From Edwardsiella anguillarum (lineage in GTDB: Bacteria > Pseudomonadota > Gammaproteobacteria > Enterobacterales > Enterobacteriaceae): DNA of 64,000 bases. This document shows, piece after piece, positions 37,165 through 45,641 of this stretch; the first letter of the stretch is position 1, and every line of letters starts with the position of its first letter. The notes beneath the pieces are model-generated. The model did no database searches and was not told the DNA's origin. It saw nothing but the letters and a program-made list of their open reading frames with translations. The stretch is taken from assembly GCF_008801815.1 (NCBI RefSeq), contig NZ_VZOX01000009.1, one strand, 5' to 3'. Both the position numbers and the translations under genes were made by a program.

Positions 37165-38304
37165 ATGTTCGAATATGAAGTATTGCGCTTTATCTGGTGG
37201 CTGCTGGTCGGTGTGCTGCTGATCGGATTTGCGATCACCGATGGTTTTGATATGGGGGTCGGGATTCTCTCCCGTATCCTCGGTAAAACCGATACCGAGC
37301 GGCGGGTGATGATCAACGCCATCGCGCCGCACTGGGACGGTAACCAGGTATGGCTGATCACCGCGGGCGGCGCGCTGTTTGCCGCCTGGCCGATGGTATA
37401 CGCCGCCGCCTTCTCCGGCTTCTATGTGGCGATGATCCTGGTGCTGGCCGCCTTGTTCTTCCGCCCGGTGGGCTTTGACTACCGCTCTAAGATTGCCGAT
37501 CCGCGCTGGCGTAACATGTGGGACTGGGGCATCTTCATCGGTAGCTTCGTGCCGGCGCTGGTCTTTGGCGTGGCGTTCGGTAACCTGCTGCAGGGCGTGC
37601 CGTTCCATATCGATGAGTATCTGCGCCTGTTCTATACCGGCAACTTCTTCCAGCTGCTCAATCCGTTTGCCCTGCTGGCCGGCGTGGTCAGCCTGACCAT
37701 GCTGCTGGTGCAGGGGGCGGCCTATCTGCAGATGAAGACCGCCGGTGAACTGCGCCTGCGCGCCCGCGCCACGACGCAGATCTGCGCGCTGGTGATGATG
37801 GTGGCCTTCCTGCTGGCTGGGGTATGGCTGGTGAAGGGGATCGATGGCTATCTGGTGACTTCGATTCTTGACCATGCGGCGCCGTCCAACCCGCTGCATA
37901 AAGAGGTGGCGCATCAGGCCGGCGCCTGGCTGGTGAACTTTGATGCGCATCCGATCCTGTGGCTGATTCCGGCGTTGGGCGTGGTGCTGCCGCTGCTGAC
38001 TATCCTGACCTCCCGTCTGGATCGCTGCGGCTGGGCATTCCTGTTCTCCTCGCTGACCATCGCCTGCGTGATCCTGACCGCCGGTGTGACCATGTTCCCG
38101 TTCGTGATGCCGTCCATCACCAACCCGAACATGAGTCTGACCATGTGGGACGCCACCTCCAGCCTGCTGACGCTGAAGGTGATGACGATTGTGGCGATCA
38201 TTTTTGTACCTATCGTGCTGCTGTACACCCTGTGGTGCTACTACAAGATGTTTGGCCGACTGGACAAAAACTTTATCGAAGACAATAAACACTCACTGTA
38301 CTGA
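37165..38304 (+). CDS. cydB: cytochrome bd-I ubiquinol oxidase subunit II
   Basis: The 379-residue product, as in E. coli, is the pseudo-symmetric partner of CydA that stabilises the heme cluster and binds a structural quinone. The N-terminal membrane segment FIWWLLVGVLLIGFAITDGFDMGVG and the loop NAIAPHWDGNQVWLITAGGALFAAWP are typical CydB markers. Eight or so further hydrophobic helices follow. An AGGAG site precedes the start, 15 bases after cydA. Confidence 0.98.
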   Translation: MFEYEVLRFIWWLLVGVLLIGFAITDGFDMGVGILSRILGKTDTERRVMINAIAPHWDGNQVWLITAGGALFAAWPMVYAAAFSGFYVAMILVLAALFFRPVGFDYRSKIADPRWRNMWDWGIFIGSFVPALVFGVAFGNLLQGVPFHIDEYLRLFYTGNFFQLLNPFALLAGVVSLTMLLVQGAAYLQMKTAGELRLRARATTQICALVMMVAFLLAGVWLVKGIDGYLVTSILDHAAPSNPLHKEVAHQAGAWLVNFDAHPILWLIPALGVVLPLLTILTSRLDRCGWAFLFSSLTIACVILTAGVTMFPFVMPSITNPNMSLTMWDATSSLLTLKVMTIVAIIFVPIVLLYTLWCYYKMFGRLDKNFIEDNKHSLY

Positions 38305-38323
38305 TCCGCTGGGGAGCTTAAGC

Positions 38324-38434
38324 ATGTGGTATTTTGCCTGGATTTTGGGAACGCTTATGGCCTGCTTTTTCGCTATCATCACCGCGATGGCGATTGAGAA
38401 TCGCGAGAGCAAGGCGGCACAAGACGGTAAATGA
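38324..38434 (+). CDS. cydX: CydX, small cytochrome bd subunit
   Basis: The 36-residue single-span peptide begins MWYFAWILGTLMACFF and continues AIITAMAIENRESK. It matches E. coli CydX (37 residues), which is needed for stable, active bd-I oxidase. A GGGGAG site precedes the start, and its TGA overlaps the ybgE ATG in ATGA. Confidence 0.95.
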   Translation: MWYFAWILGTLMACFFAIITAMAIENRESKAAQDGK

Positions 38435-38727
38435 TGACCGGACTGGCAGACAGGCTGTATAGCCTGATGGATAAGGGCCCGCTGCGGGCCCTCTCCCTGA
38501 TTCTGGCGCTGGCGCTGGCGGGCTGTATCTTTTGGGATCCGACCCGCTTTGCGGCGAAAACCAGTTCGCTGGCGATCTGGCAGGGGCTGCTGCTGATGTG
38601 GGCCGTCTGCAGCGGCGTGGTGCACGGGGTCGGATTCCGTCCCCGCCGTCTGCGCTGGCGCGGGTTCTTTTCGCCGCTGCCGGCGCTGATCCTTCTGATC
38701 GCCGGACTGCTGTTCTTCTTCCGCTGA
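38431..38727 (+). CDS. ybgE: YbgE, cyd operon membrane protein
   Basis: The product of 98 residues (97 in E. coli) has three hydrophobic segments: LRALSLILALALAGCIFW, LAIWQGLLLMWAVCSGVVHGVGF and LPALILLIAGLLFFF. The HGVGFRPR motif is conserved. The function is unknown. It always accompanies cydABX, and here it starts inside the cydX stop codon. Confidence 0.93.
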   Translation: MMTGLADRLYSLMDKGPLRALSLILALALAGCIFWDPTRFAAKTSSLAIWQGLLLMWAVCSGVVHGVGFRPRRLRWRGFFSPLPALILLIAGLLFFFR

Positions 38728-38853
38728 GATCGGGGCCGCCGAGCGGGACGAGGCAGCCGACGCCGCCCGGAGCACGGCGCTATCAGACGCGCGAAGGCGG
38801 GTCCGCATCAAGCGCCGTCCGCCTATCGATAAGTCAGTGATCGTTCACTTCCA

Positions 38854-38886
38854 TTATGGGTCATCCGTCGACCCATAATTATTTTA
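38854..38886 (+). terminator. probable terminator between cyd and tol operons
   Basis: Arms TTATGGGTC/GACCCATAA with a 7-base loop are followed by TTATTTTA. The T-run is interrupted, so termination may be partial, but it sits where the cyd transcript should end before ybgC. Confidence 0.5.
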
Positions 38887-38967
38887 GCTCTCAGGTTTCT
38901 CCCCCATTCCAAACCCCATTTCAGTTGCGTATAGTATCCGCGTTGTTTAGCTATACTGGGATGTAGA

Positions 38968-39372
38968 GTGAGTCATATGGTATTCCAATGGCCGGTACGG
39001 GTGTACTTTGAGGACACCGATGCCGGGGGTGTAGTCTATCACGCACGCTACATCGCCTTTTATGAAAGAGCGCGCACGGAGATGCTGCGTCAACATCATT
39101 TTAGTCAGCAACAGTTGCTGACTGAGCATGTCGCTTTTGCGGTCCGTCGCATGACCGTGGACTATTTGGCTCCCGCCCGCCTGGACGATCTGTTGGTGGT
39201 GGAGAGCGAGATTTCCGCGCTGCGGGGGGCTTCCCTTACGTTTGCGCAGCGCATTGTCAATTCTGACGGTCTGGTTCTCAGCCGGGCCGATGTGCTGATT
39301 GCATGTATCGATCAAAATCTAATGAAGCCGATTGCGCTTCCAAAGTCTATTGTCGCGGAGTTTAAGCAGTGA
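38968..39372 (+). CDS. ybgC: YbgC acyl-CoA thioesterase, Tol-Pal system
   Basis: The product of 134 residues, the E. coli length, is a hotdog-fold thioesterase acting on short acyl-CoA or acyl-ACP at the inner membrane; its role for Tol-Pal is unclear. The 4HBT motif YFEDTDAGGVVYHARYIAFYERARTE (about 13-38) holds the catalytic Asp. The GTG start at 38968 (MSHMVFQWPVRV) gives the family length; an in-frame ATG lies three codons later. Its TGA overlaps the tolQ GTG start (GTGA). Confidence 0.95.
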   Translation: MSHMVFQWPVRVYFEDTDAGGVVYHARYIAFYERARTEMLRQHHFSQQQLLTEHVAFAVRRMTVDYLAPARLDDLLVVESEISALRGASLTFAQRIVNSDGLVLSRADVLIACIDQNLMKPIALPKSIVAEFKQ

Positions 39373-40052
39373 CTGACATGAACATTCTGGATTTATTCCT
39401 GAAAGCAAGCCTGCTGGTAAAGCTTATCATGCTGGTATTGATATGCTTTTCGGTTGCCTCCTGGGCGATCATTATCCAGCGTACTCGCATCCTGAATGCG
39501 GCTACGCGTGATGCCGAGGCTTTTGAGGATAAATTTTGGTCCGGCATCGAGCTGTCCCGTCTGTATCAGGAAAGCCAGACCCGGCGCGATGCCCTGAGTG
39601 GCTCCGAGCAGATCTTCTACTCCGGATTTAAGGAGTTTGCTCGCCTGCACCGCATGAATAGCCATGCGCCGGAAGGGGTGATCGAAGGGGCATCGCGCGC
39701 GATGCGCATTTCGCTCAACCGGGAGATCGAGGCGATGGAGAACCACATTCCGTTCCTGGGCACCGTCGGTTCTATCAGCCCTTATATCGGCCTGTTCGGT
39801 ACCGTTTGGGGGATTATGCACGCCTTTATCGGTCTGGGCGCCGTGAAGCAGGCGACGCTGCAGATGGTGGCGCCGGGTATCGCCGAAGCGCTGATCGCGA
39901 CGGCGATCGGTCTGTTCGCCGCGATCCCGGCCGTGATGGCCTATAACCGCCTCAGCCTACGGGTGAATAAGCTGGAGCAGAACTATGAAAACTTCATGGA
40001 AGAGTTCATCGCTATTCTGCACCGCCAGGCCTTTGCCGCTGACGGCAAGTAA
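39369..40052 (+). CDS. tolQ: TolQ, proton-motive-force motor subunit
   Basis: The product of 227 residues (230 in E. coli) forms, with TolR, the inner-membrane ion channel that energises TolA. The first helix SLLVKLIMLVLICFSVASWAII and the later pair GTVGSISPYIGLFGTVWGIMHAF and APGIAEALIATAIGLFAAIPAVMAYN are conserved MotA/ExbB-like segments with pore-lining Thr and Ala. The start is GTG, embedded in the ybgC stop as in E. coli. Confidence 0.98.
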   Translation: MTDMNILDLFLKASLLVKLIMLVLICFSVASWAIIIQRTRILNAATRDAEAFEDKFWSGIELSRLYQESQTRRDALSGSEQIFYSGFKEFARLHRMNSHAPEGVIEGASRAMRISLNREIEAMENHIPFLGTVGSISPYIGLFGTVWGIMHAFIGLGAVKQATLQMVAPGIAEALIATAIGLFAAIPAVMAYNRLSLRVNKLEQNYENFMEEFIAILHRQAFAADGK

Positions 40053-40064
40053 GTTGAGGATAGC

Positions 40065-40487
40065 ATGGCAAGATTAGGTGGACGGCGCGATCTCAAGTCG
40101 GAAATCAATATCGTTCCGCTGCTCGACGTGCTGTTGGTGCTGGTGCTGATCTTCATGGCGACGGCGCCGATTATTACGCAAAGCGTTGAGGTGGATTTGC
40201 CGGATGCGACGGAGTCGAAAACCGTCAGCACCAACGATCACCCGCCGGTGATCGTGGAGGTCTCCGGAGTAGGGCAGTATGCGGTGGTGGTGGATCATAA
40301 CCGCATGGAGCAGCTGCCGCCGGAGCAGGTGATCGCCGAGGCGCAGGCGCAGCTCAAGGCCGACCCGAAAACGGTGTTTCTGATCGGGGGAGCCAAAGAG
40401 GTACCGTACGATGAAATTATTAAGGCGCTCAATTTATTACATCAGGCCGGAGTCACCTCCGTGGGACTGATGACGCAGCCGATTTAA
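40065..40487 (+). CDS. tolR: TolR, Tol-Pal motor subunit
   Basis: The product of 140 residues (142 in E. coli) is a bitopic inner-membrane protein of the ExbD family. The single helix INIVPLLDVLLVLVLIFMATAP contains the essential Asp (about residue 22), which carries protons. The periplasmic domain ends VTSVGLMTQPI and is thought to bind peptidoglycan. An AGTTGAGGATAG leader supplies the ribosome-binding site. Confidence 0.98.
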   Translation: MARLGGRRDLKSEINIVPLLDVLLVLVLIFMATAPIITQSVEVDLPDATESKTVSTNDHPPVIVEVSGVGQYAVVVDHNRMEQLPPEQVIAEAQAQLKADPKTVFLIGGAKEVPYDEIIKALNLLHQAGVTSVGLMTQPI

Positions 40488-40616
40488 GGGATTCGCCGCC
40501 GCGTAGCGTAAGCAGACATGCAGCCTGTATGGGCTGCGTGTCTTTGTTTTACAGCGCGGCGGGTAGTGGCCCGGCACGGCAGGATCTTGGAAGCGACTAG
40601 CGGTTGGAATCGAATT

Positions 40617-41834
40617 GTGGGAAATGCTACTGAGCAAAAAGATAAGCTGAATCGCTCTGTCATCATCTCGGTGATTTTGCACATTGTCCTGATCGGCCTG
40701 CTGATTTGGGGCTCCCTGATGCAGGATAACCCGATGAGCGAGGGCGGTGACGGCGGCGGCGGCGGCTCGGCGATCGACGCGGTGATGGTGGATCCGAATG
40801 CGGTCGTGCAGCAGTACAACCGCCAGCAGGAGCAGCAGAACGCGGCCCAGCGCGCGGAGCAGCAGCGTCAGCAGAAAGCGGAAAAGCAGGCGCAGGAGAT
40901 GCAGCGTAAGCAGGCGGAAGAGCAACAGCGCCTGAAGGCGCTGGAGAAAGAGCGTCTGCAGGCGCAGGAAGATGCCAAACAGGCGGCGGAAGAGGCCAAG
41001 CAGGCCGCGGAGCAGGCTAAAAAACAGGCCGCGGAAGAGGCCAAGCAGGCGGCAGAAGAGGCGAAGAAGGCCGCCGCGCTGGCGGTGCAGCAGGCGAAGG
41101 AAGAGGCGGCGAAAGCGGCCGCCGAGGCCAAGAGACAGGCCGAGGAAGAGGTGAAAAAAGCCGCCCTTGCCGCGAAGAAACAGGCTGACGAGGCGGCGAA
41201 GAAGGCCGCAGAAGAGGCGAAGAAGGCCGCCGACGCCGCGAAGAAGCAGGCGGCGGAAGAGGCGAAGAAAGCGGCGGAGGCTAAGGCCGCGGCGGACGCG
41301 AAGGCGGAGGCCAAGGCGAAAGCGGCGGCAGAGGCTAAGGCGAAGGCCGATACCGAGGCCAAGGCCAAGGCCGACGCCAAGAAAGCCGCCGAGGCGAAGA
41401 AGAAGGCGGCCGCCGCGAAGCAGGCTGACGAGGTGGACGATCTGTTTGGCGGCCTGGCGTCGTCGAAGAACGCGCCGAAAGGCACCGCCAACGGCGGCAC
41501 GCCCGGCAACAGCGGCAAGGCGGGCCCGGACGGCAAAGGCAATAGCAAGGCTTCCGGCGCCTCCGGCGCAGAAATTAGCGGCTATGGGAATCAAATTAGA
41601 AGCGCAATCATGGCGAAGTTTTATACTGATCCAAGCTATGCTGGAAAAACCTGCGATCTGCGCATCAAGCTGGCGCCCGATGGCCTGCTGCTCGATGTGA
41701 AGGCGGAAGGGGGCGATCCGGCGCTGTGCCAGGCGGCGCTCTCCGCCGCGCGTCAGGCGCGCTATCCCAAGCCGCCCAGCGACGCGGTGTACCAGGTGTT
41801 TAAAAATGCGCCGGTGGTGTTCCAGCCGCAGTGA
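40617..41834 (+). CDS. tolA: TolA, Tol-Pal periplasm-spanning protein
   Basis: The product of 405 residues (421 in E. coli) has a membrane anchor (SVIISVILHIVLIGLLIWGSL, about 13-33), a Gly-rich hinge and a long helical domain of Ala/Lys/Glu repeats (about 85-280, units such as EEAKKAA and KKQADEAA). The globular domain III after NAPKG has the conserved disulfide Cys pair (KTCDLRIKLAP, DPALCQAAL). It contacts TolB and Pal and is a receptor for colicins and phage. I start at GTG 40617 (MGNATEQKDKL), matching the family; the frame is open 99 bases upstream without likeness. The repeat domain is internally repetitive at DNA level, so length may vary between strains. Confidence 0.95.
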   Translation: MGNATEQKDKLNRSVIISVILHIVLIGLLIWGSLMQDNPMSEGGDGGGGGSAIDAVMVDPNAVVQQYNRQQEQQNAAQRAEQQRQQKAEKQAQEMQRKQAEEQQRLKALEKERLQAQEDAKQAAEEAKQAAEQAKKQAAEEAKQAAEEAKKAAALAVQQAKEEAAKAAAEAKRQAEEEVKKAALAAKKQADEAAKKAAEEAKKAADAAKKQAAEEAKKAAEAKAAADAKAEAKAKAAAEAKAKADTEAKAKADAKKAAEAKKKAAAAKQADEVDDLFGGLASSKNAPKGTANGGTPGNSGKAGPDGKGNSKASGASGAEISGYGNQIRSAIMAKFYTDPSYAGKTCDLRIKLAPDGLLLDVKAEGGDPALCQAALSAARQARYPKPPSDAVYQVFKNAPVVFQPQ

Positions 41835-41913
41835 TGAACTCGGCGCCGCGGCGGCGATCGGCGGATCGTTATCGGATTCGGCCGATGGACTTCTGCGGCG
41901 GCATGTAGTGTTG

Positions 41914-41943
41914 TTGACATTGATTTGTTAAAATTCTGCTAAT
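41914..41943 (+). promoter_or_regulatory. possible internal promoter for tolB-pal-cpoB
   Basis: TTGACA at 41914-41919 and GCTAAT at 41938-41943 are 18 bases apart, 36 bases before the tolB start. E. coli also has a promoter before tolB. The -35 box is a perfect match and the -10 box is moderate. Confidence 0.5.
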
Positions 41944-41978
41944 TTATCGTGGCCAGAGGGTCGGATAAGGGAGATAAG

Positions 41979-43271
41979 ATGAAGCAGGCGTTTCGTTTGA
42001 TGGTGGGGCTTCTCGTCCTGTGGGCCAGCGTGCTCCATGCCGAAGTCCGAATCGTGATAACCCAAGGGGTAGACTCTGCCCGCCCGATTGGCGTAGTTCC
42101 CTTTAAGTGGATGGGGCCGGGCGCGGCGCCGGAGAATATCGGCGGAATCATCGCCGCCGATCTGCGCAACAGCGGTAAGTTTAACCCGATCGATGCCAGC
42201 CGGATGCCGCAGCAGCCGTCGACGGCCGCCGAGGTCACCCCGGCCGCCTGGACAGCGCTGGGGATCGACGCCGTGGTGGTCGGTCAGGTGCAGCCTGGCG
42301 CGGACGGTAGCTATCTGGTCTCCTACCAGCTGGTGGATACCTCCGGGAACCCGGGCAGCGTGCTGGCGCAGAATCAGTATAAGGTGACCAAGCAGTGGCT
42401 GCGCTACGCCGCCCATACCGCCAGCGACGAGGTGTTTGAGAAGCTGACCGGTATCAAGGGGGCCTTCCGCACCCGCATCGCCTATGTGGTGCAGACCAAC
42501 GGCGGTCAGTTCCCCTATGAGCTACGCGTGGCCGACTACGATGGTTACAACCAGTTTGTGGTGCATCGCTCCGCCGAGCCGCTGATGTCGCCGGCCTGGT
42601 CGCCGGACGGCAGCAAGCTGGCCTACGTGACCTTTGAGAGCGGCCGTTCGGCGCTGGTGATCCAGACCCTCTCTAACGGTGCGATCCGTCAGGTGGCCTC
42701 TTTCCCGCGCCACAACGGCTCCCCGGCCTTCTCTCCGGACGGCAGCAAGCTGGCGTTTGCGCTCTCCAAGACCGGCAGCCTCAACCTGTACGTGATGGAT
42801 CTGGCCTCCGGCGCCATCCGTCAGGTGACCGATGGCCGCAGCAACAACACGGAGCCGACCTGGTTCCCGGACAGCCAAAACCTGGCCTTTACCTCTGACC
42901 AGGCCGGCCGGCCGCAGATTTATAAAATGAACATCAACGGCGGTGCCGCGCAGCGCCTGACCTGGGAAGGCTCCCAGAATCAGGATGCCGAAGTGAGCCC
43001 TGACGGGAAATTCCTGGTCATGGTGAGCAGCAATGCAGGCGCGCAGCATATCGCTAAACTGGATCTTGGAACGAATGCCACTCAGGTTCTGACGGATACG
43101 TTCCTGGATGAAACGCCGAGTATCGCGCCGAACGGCACCATGGTGATTTACAGTTCTACCCAGGGACTGGGCTCCGTGCTGCAGTTAGTATCGATAGACG
43201 GGCGTTTTAAAGCGCGTCTTCCGGCTACCGATGGTCAGGTTAAGTTCCCTGCCTGGTCGCCGTATCTGTGA
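41979..43271 (+). CDS. tolB: TolB, periplasmic beta-propeller protein
   Basis: The 430-residue product, the E. coli length, is exported by a Sec signal (MKQAFRLMVGLLVLWASVLHA). The N-terminal domain (about 22-165) is followed by a six-bladed propeller with repeated SPDGSKLA/YV, FSPDGSKLAFALSKTG and FPDSQNLAFTSDQ units. The mature N-terminus EVRIVI is the TolA-binding box; the propeller binds Pal. I start at ATG 41979 after GGGAGATAAG rather than the upstream alternative at 41949. Confidence 0.98.
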   Translation: MKQAFRLMVGLLVLWASVLHAEVRIVITQGVDSARPIGVVPFKWMGPGAAPENIGGIIAADLRNSGKFNPIDASRMPQQPSTAAEVTPAAWTALGIDAVVVGQVQPGADGSYLVSYQLVDTSGNPGSVLAQNQYKVTKQWLRYAAHTASDEVFEKLTGIKGAFRTRIAYVVQTNGGQFPYELRVADYDGYNQFVVHRSAEPLMSPAWSPDGSKLAYVTFESGRSALVIQTLSNGAIRQVASFPRHNGSPAFSPDGSKLAFALSKTGSLNLYVMDLASGAIRQVTDGRSNNTEPTWFPDSQNLAFTSDQAGRPQIYKMNINGGAAQRLTWEGSQNQDAEVSPDGKFLVMVSSNAGAQHIAKLDLGTNATQVLTDTFLDETPSIAPNGTMVIYSSTQGLGSVLQLVSIDGRFKARLPATDGQVKFPAWSPYL

Positions 43272-43317
43272 TGCATGAATAAAACTATACTTATATAAAT
43301 TTAAAAGGATCAATAAG

Positions 43318-43830
43318 ATGCAACTGAACAAAGTTCTCAAGGGGCTGATGCTGGTACTGCCGATCATGGCCGTGGCTGCCTGTAGTTCAAAGAAAAACAC
43401 CAATGACGATCAGTCCGGTATGGGCATGGGCGCCAACGGTATGGAAAACAGCAGCAGCAATCTCTCTTCTGATGAACAGGCTCGTTTGCAGATGCAGGAG
43501 CTGCAGAAAAACAACATCGTTTACTTCGGCCTGGATAAATACGACGTGACGCCGGACTACATGCAGGAGCTGGATGCCCACGCGGCGTTCCTGCGCAGCA
43601 ACCCGTCCTACAAAGTCACCGTAGAAGGCCATACCGACGAGCGCGGTACCCCGGAGTACAACATCGCGCTGGGCGAACGTCGCGCCAATGCGGTGAAGAT
43701 GTATCTGCAGGGTAAAGGCGTTAGCGCCGATCAGATCGATATCGTTTCCTACGGTAAAGAGAAGCCTGCGGTACTGGGTCACGACGAAGCGGCATACGCT
43801 AAAAACCGTCGTGCCGTACTGGTCTACTAA
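43318..43830 (+). CDS. pal: peptidoglycan-associated lipoprotein Pal
   Basis: The product of 170 residues (173 in E. coli) is an outer-membrane lipoprotein that holds peptidoglycan through an OmpA-like domain. The lipobox MAVAAC places the lipidated Cys22. The OmpA C-like part contains VYFGLDKYDVTP, VEGHTDERGTPEYNIALGERRANAV and GKEKPAV, with the diaminopimelate-binding Asp and Arg. An Asn/Met/Gly-rich linker (MGMGANGMENSSS) is longer or shorter than in relatives. An AAAAGGATC site precedes the start. Confidence 0.98.
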   Translation: MQLNKVLKGLMLVLPIMAVAACSSKKNTNDDQSGMGMGANGMENSSSNLSSDEQARLQMQELQKNNIVYFGLDKYDVTPDYMQELDAHAAFLRSNPSYKVTVEGHTDERGTPEYNIALGERRANAVKMYLQGKGVSADQIDIVSYGKEKPAVLGHDEAAYAKNRRAVLVY

Positions 43831-43854
43831 TTCTGTTACCTAGACGAGTAGCGA

Positions 43855-44649
43855 ATGAGCAGTAACTTCAGACGTCATATGATGGGTCTGTCGTTACTGG
43901 TTGGCGTAGCGGCCCCCTGGGCCGCTACTGCCCAAGCGCCAATCAGTAGCGTCGGCTCCGGCTCGGTGGAAGACCGGGTGACCTCCCTTGAGCGTATTAC
44001 CAACGCTCAGGGCCAGCTGTTGACTCAGCTTCAGCAACAGCTTTCCGATAACCAGCGTGATATTGACACCCTGCGCGGGCAGATCCAGGAAAACCAATAT
44101 CAACTGAATCAGATCGTGGAACGCCAGAAACAGATCTATCAGCAGATGGACTCTCTGAGCAGCGGCAGCGGCAGCGCGGCTCAGGGCGCGGCAGCGTCTT
44201 CGACGGCAGCGACAGCACCCGCCCAGGCGGCGGAGGCCAGCGCGCCGGCGACGGCGACCCCACAGGCGGCCGCCAGCGGCGGTGACGCCAACGCGGACTA
44301 TAACCGCGCCGTCGATCTGGTGCTGGTGAAGAAGCAGAACGATCAGGCGATTTCGGCTTTCCAGACCTTTATCAAACAGTACCCGGACTCCACCTATCAG
44401 CCCAACGCCAACTACTGGCTGGGGCAGCTGTTTTACAGCAAGGGGAAAAAGGACGATGCGGCCTATTATTATGCCGTGGTGGTAAAAAACTACCCCAAAT
44501 CGCCCAAGGCCGCGGAGTCTATGTATAAGGTCGGCGTGATCATGCAGGAGAAGGGGCAGACCGATAAGGCCAACGCCGTTTACCAGCAGGTGATCAAACA
44601 ATATCCGAACAGCGATGCGGCCAAGCTGGCGCAAAAACGCATGGGATAA
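43855..44649 (+). CDS. cpoB: CpoB (YbgF), cell-division coordinator
   Basis: The product of 264 residues (263 in E. coli) is periplasmic. A Sec signal ends near AATAQA (residue 28). A trimerising coiled coil (VEDRVTSLERITNAQGQLLTQLQQQLSDNQRDI) is followed by an Ala/Thr-rich linker and a TPR domain with DYNRAVDLVLVKKQNDQAISAFQTFIKQYPDS, NYWLGQLFYSKGKKDDA and AVYQQVIKQYPNSDAA. It binds TolA and tunes PBP1B, linking peptidoglycan synthesis to outer-membrane constriction. It ends the tol-pal cluster. Confidence 0.97.
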   Translation: MSSNFRRHMMGLSLLVGVAAPWAATAQAPISSVGSGSVEDRVTSLERITNAQGQLLTQLQQQLSDNQRDIDTLRGQIQENQYQLNQIVERQKQIYQQMDSLSSGSGSAAQGAAASSTAATAPAQAAEASAPATATPQAAASGGDANADYNRAVDLVLVKKQNDQAISAFQTFIKQYPDSTYQPNANYWLGQLFYSKGKKDDAAYYYAVVVKNYPKSPKAAESMYKVGVIMQEKGQTDKANAVYQQVIKQYPNSDAAKLAQKRMG

Positions 44650-44661
44650 CCCTAAACGGGA

Positions 44662-44690
44662 CGGAAATCAGGCGTATTGCCTGTTTTCCG
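44662..44690 (+). terminator. weak terminator after cpoB
   Basis: CGGAAA-TCAGGC and GCCTG-TTTTCCG can form a hairpin of about 11 pairs around a 5-base loop, with a short T4 inside the right arm. It sits between cpoB and the tRNA promoter and could slow or stop transcription. Confidence 0.4.
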
Positions 44691-44741
44691 CGCCCGGGTG
44701 TATGAAGCGCAAGCAATTGACCGGATTCTGAGAATTTTTGG

Positions 44742-44769
44742 TTGCGCTGTCGAGATAAATGGGTAATAT
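44742..44769 (+). promoter_or_regulatory. promoter of the tRNA-Lys array
   Basis: TTGCGC (44742-44747) and TAATAT (44764-44769) are 16 bases apart and followed by a GC-rich discriminator (GCCGCC), typical of stringently controlled stable-RNA promoters. A start near 44776 leaves a leader of about 48 bases before the first tRNA. Confidence 0.65.
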
Positions 44770-44823
44770 ATGCCGCCGTTGCCAAGACAAAGTGTAAACC
44801 GAGTCGCGGCGGCATTACGGAAT

Positions 44824-44899
44824 GGGTCGTTAGCTCAGTTGGTAGAGCAGTTGACTTTTAATCAATTGGTCGCAGGTTCGAATCCTGCACGACCCACCA
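44824..44899 (+). tRNA. tRNA-Lys(TTT), copy 1
   Basis: This 76-base cloverleaf begins GGGTCGTTAGC, has anticodon TTT at 44857-44859 in a 7-base loop closed by TTGAC/GTCAA-like arms, the TTCGAATC T-loop and an encoded CCA end. All five copies in this array look identical. In E. coli the same position (between cpoB and the nadA region) holds mixed tRNA-Lys and tRNA-Val genes. Confidence 0.97.
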
Positions 44900-44980
44900 T
44901 TTTCCCGATGAGAAATCGGTGTTTAGCGTGAAGGATAACATCGCCTGGCGATGGCCCATCAGGGCGAGGCGTAAGCCGCG

Positions 44981-45000
44981 TCATCCAGCACGACCCACCG
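44981..45000 (+). repeat. degenerate tRNA-Lys 3' remnant in spacer 1
   Basis: This stretch matches the last 20 bases of tRNA-Lys at 16 positions, including GCACGACCCACC, but lacks the rest of the gene. It resembles the rtT-type repeats of E. coli tRNA-Tyr arrays, in which tRNA 3' ends recur in the spacers. Weaker remnants occur near 45188-45208 and 45575-45598. Confidence 0.7.
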
Positions 45001-45047
45001 CACATTCTGGTGAGTGACATTCTGTAATAGGCAGTAAACCACGGTGC

Positions 45048-45123
45048 GGGTCGTTAGCTCAGTTGGTAGAGCAGTTGACTTTTAATCAATTGGTCGCAGG
45101 TTCGAATCCTGCACGACCCACCA
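45048..45123 (+). tRNA. tRNA-Lys(TTT), copy 2
   Basis: Identical by eye to copy 1, with encoded CCA end. The preceding spacer is 148 bases and carries the shared spacer sequence and a tRNA tail remnant. Confidence 0.97.
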
Positions 45124-45298
45124 TTCTCGCGATGAGAGATCGGTATTTAGCGTGAGGGATAACGTCGCTTGGCGATGGCATTATCATCCTGCACCAGCCG
45201 CCATTCCGAGGGTGAGGCACGGCGAGTAAGGTGTGGTAACACACGCATTTCTCAGGCTATCTTAGCCGTCTGGTTTTTCTGTTGGCACTACTCTGTAA

Positions 45299-45374
45299 GG
45301 GTCGTTAGCTCAGTTGGTAGAGCAGTTGACTTTTAATCAATTGGTCGCAGGTTCGAATCCTGCACGACCCACCA
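45299..45374 (+). tRNA. tRNA-Lys(TTT), copy 3
   Basis: Identical by eye to copy 1. The 175-base spacer before it starts like the other spacers but ends in unrelated sequence (a T-rich stretch GGTTTTTCTG just upstream). Confidence 0.97.
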
Positions 45375-45415
45375 TGATTTTGGGTGGCGAAACAGAGTAA
45401 GGTGACACATCGAGC

Positions 45416-45491
45416 GGGTCGTTAGCTCAGTTGGTAGAGCAGTTGACTTTTAATCAATTGGTCGCAGGTTCGAATCCTGCACGACCCACCA
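45416..45491 (+). tRNA. tRNA-Lys(TTT), copy 4
   Basis: Identical by eye to copy 1. It follows copy 3 after only 41 bases, the shortest spacer in the array and without the shared spacer sequence. Confidence 0.97.
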
Positions 45492-45641
45492 TTCTCGCGA
45501 TGAGAAACCGGTATTCAGCGTGTAAGGATACATCGCCTGGCGATGGCCCATCAGGGCGAGGCGTCAGCCGCGTCATTCCGCACGATCTCCGCGTTCTCCA
45601 TCCGACGGCGACACTCTGCAATAGGCCGCACCTCACGACGC

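Noticed and set aside
36112..38292. 726-codon leftward open frame opposite cydA and cydB
   Set aside because: Spans two well-identified genes on the other strand and is His/Gln/Arg-rich; a typical antisense artefact.
40868..41548. 226-codon Ala/Ser/Phe-rich frame opposite tolA
   Set aside because: Produced by the repetitive Ala/Lys coding of tolA read backwards; not a protein family.
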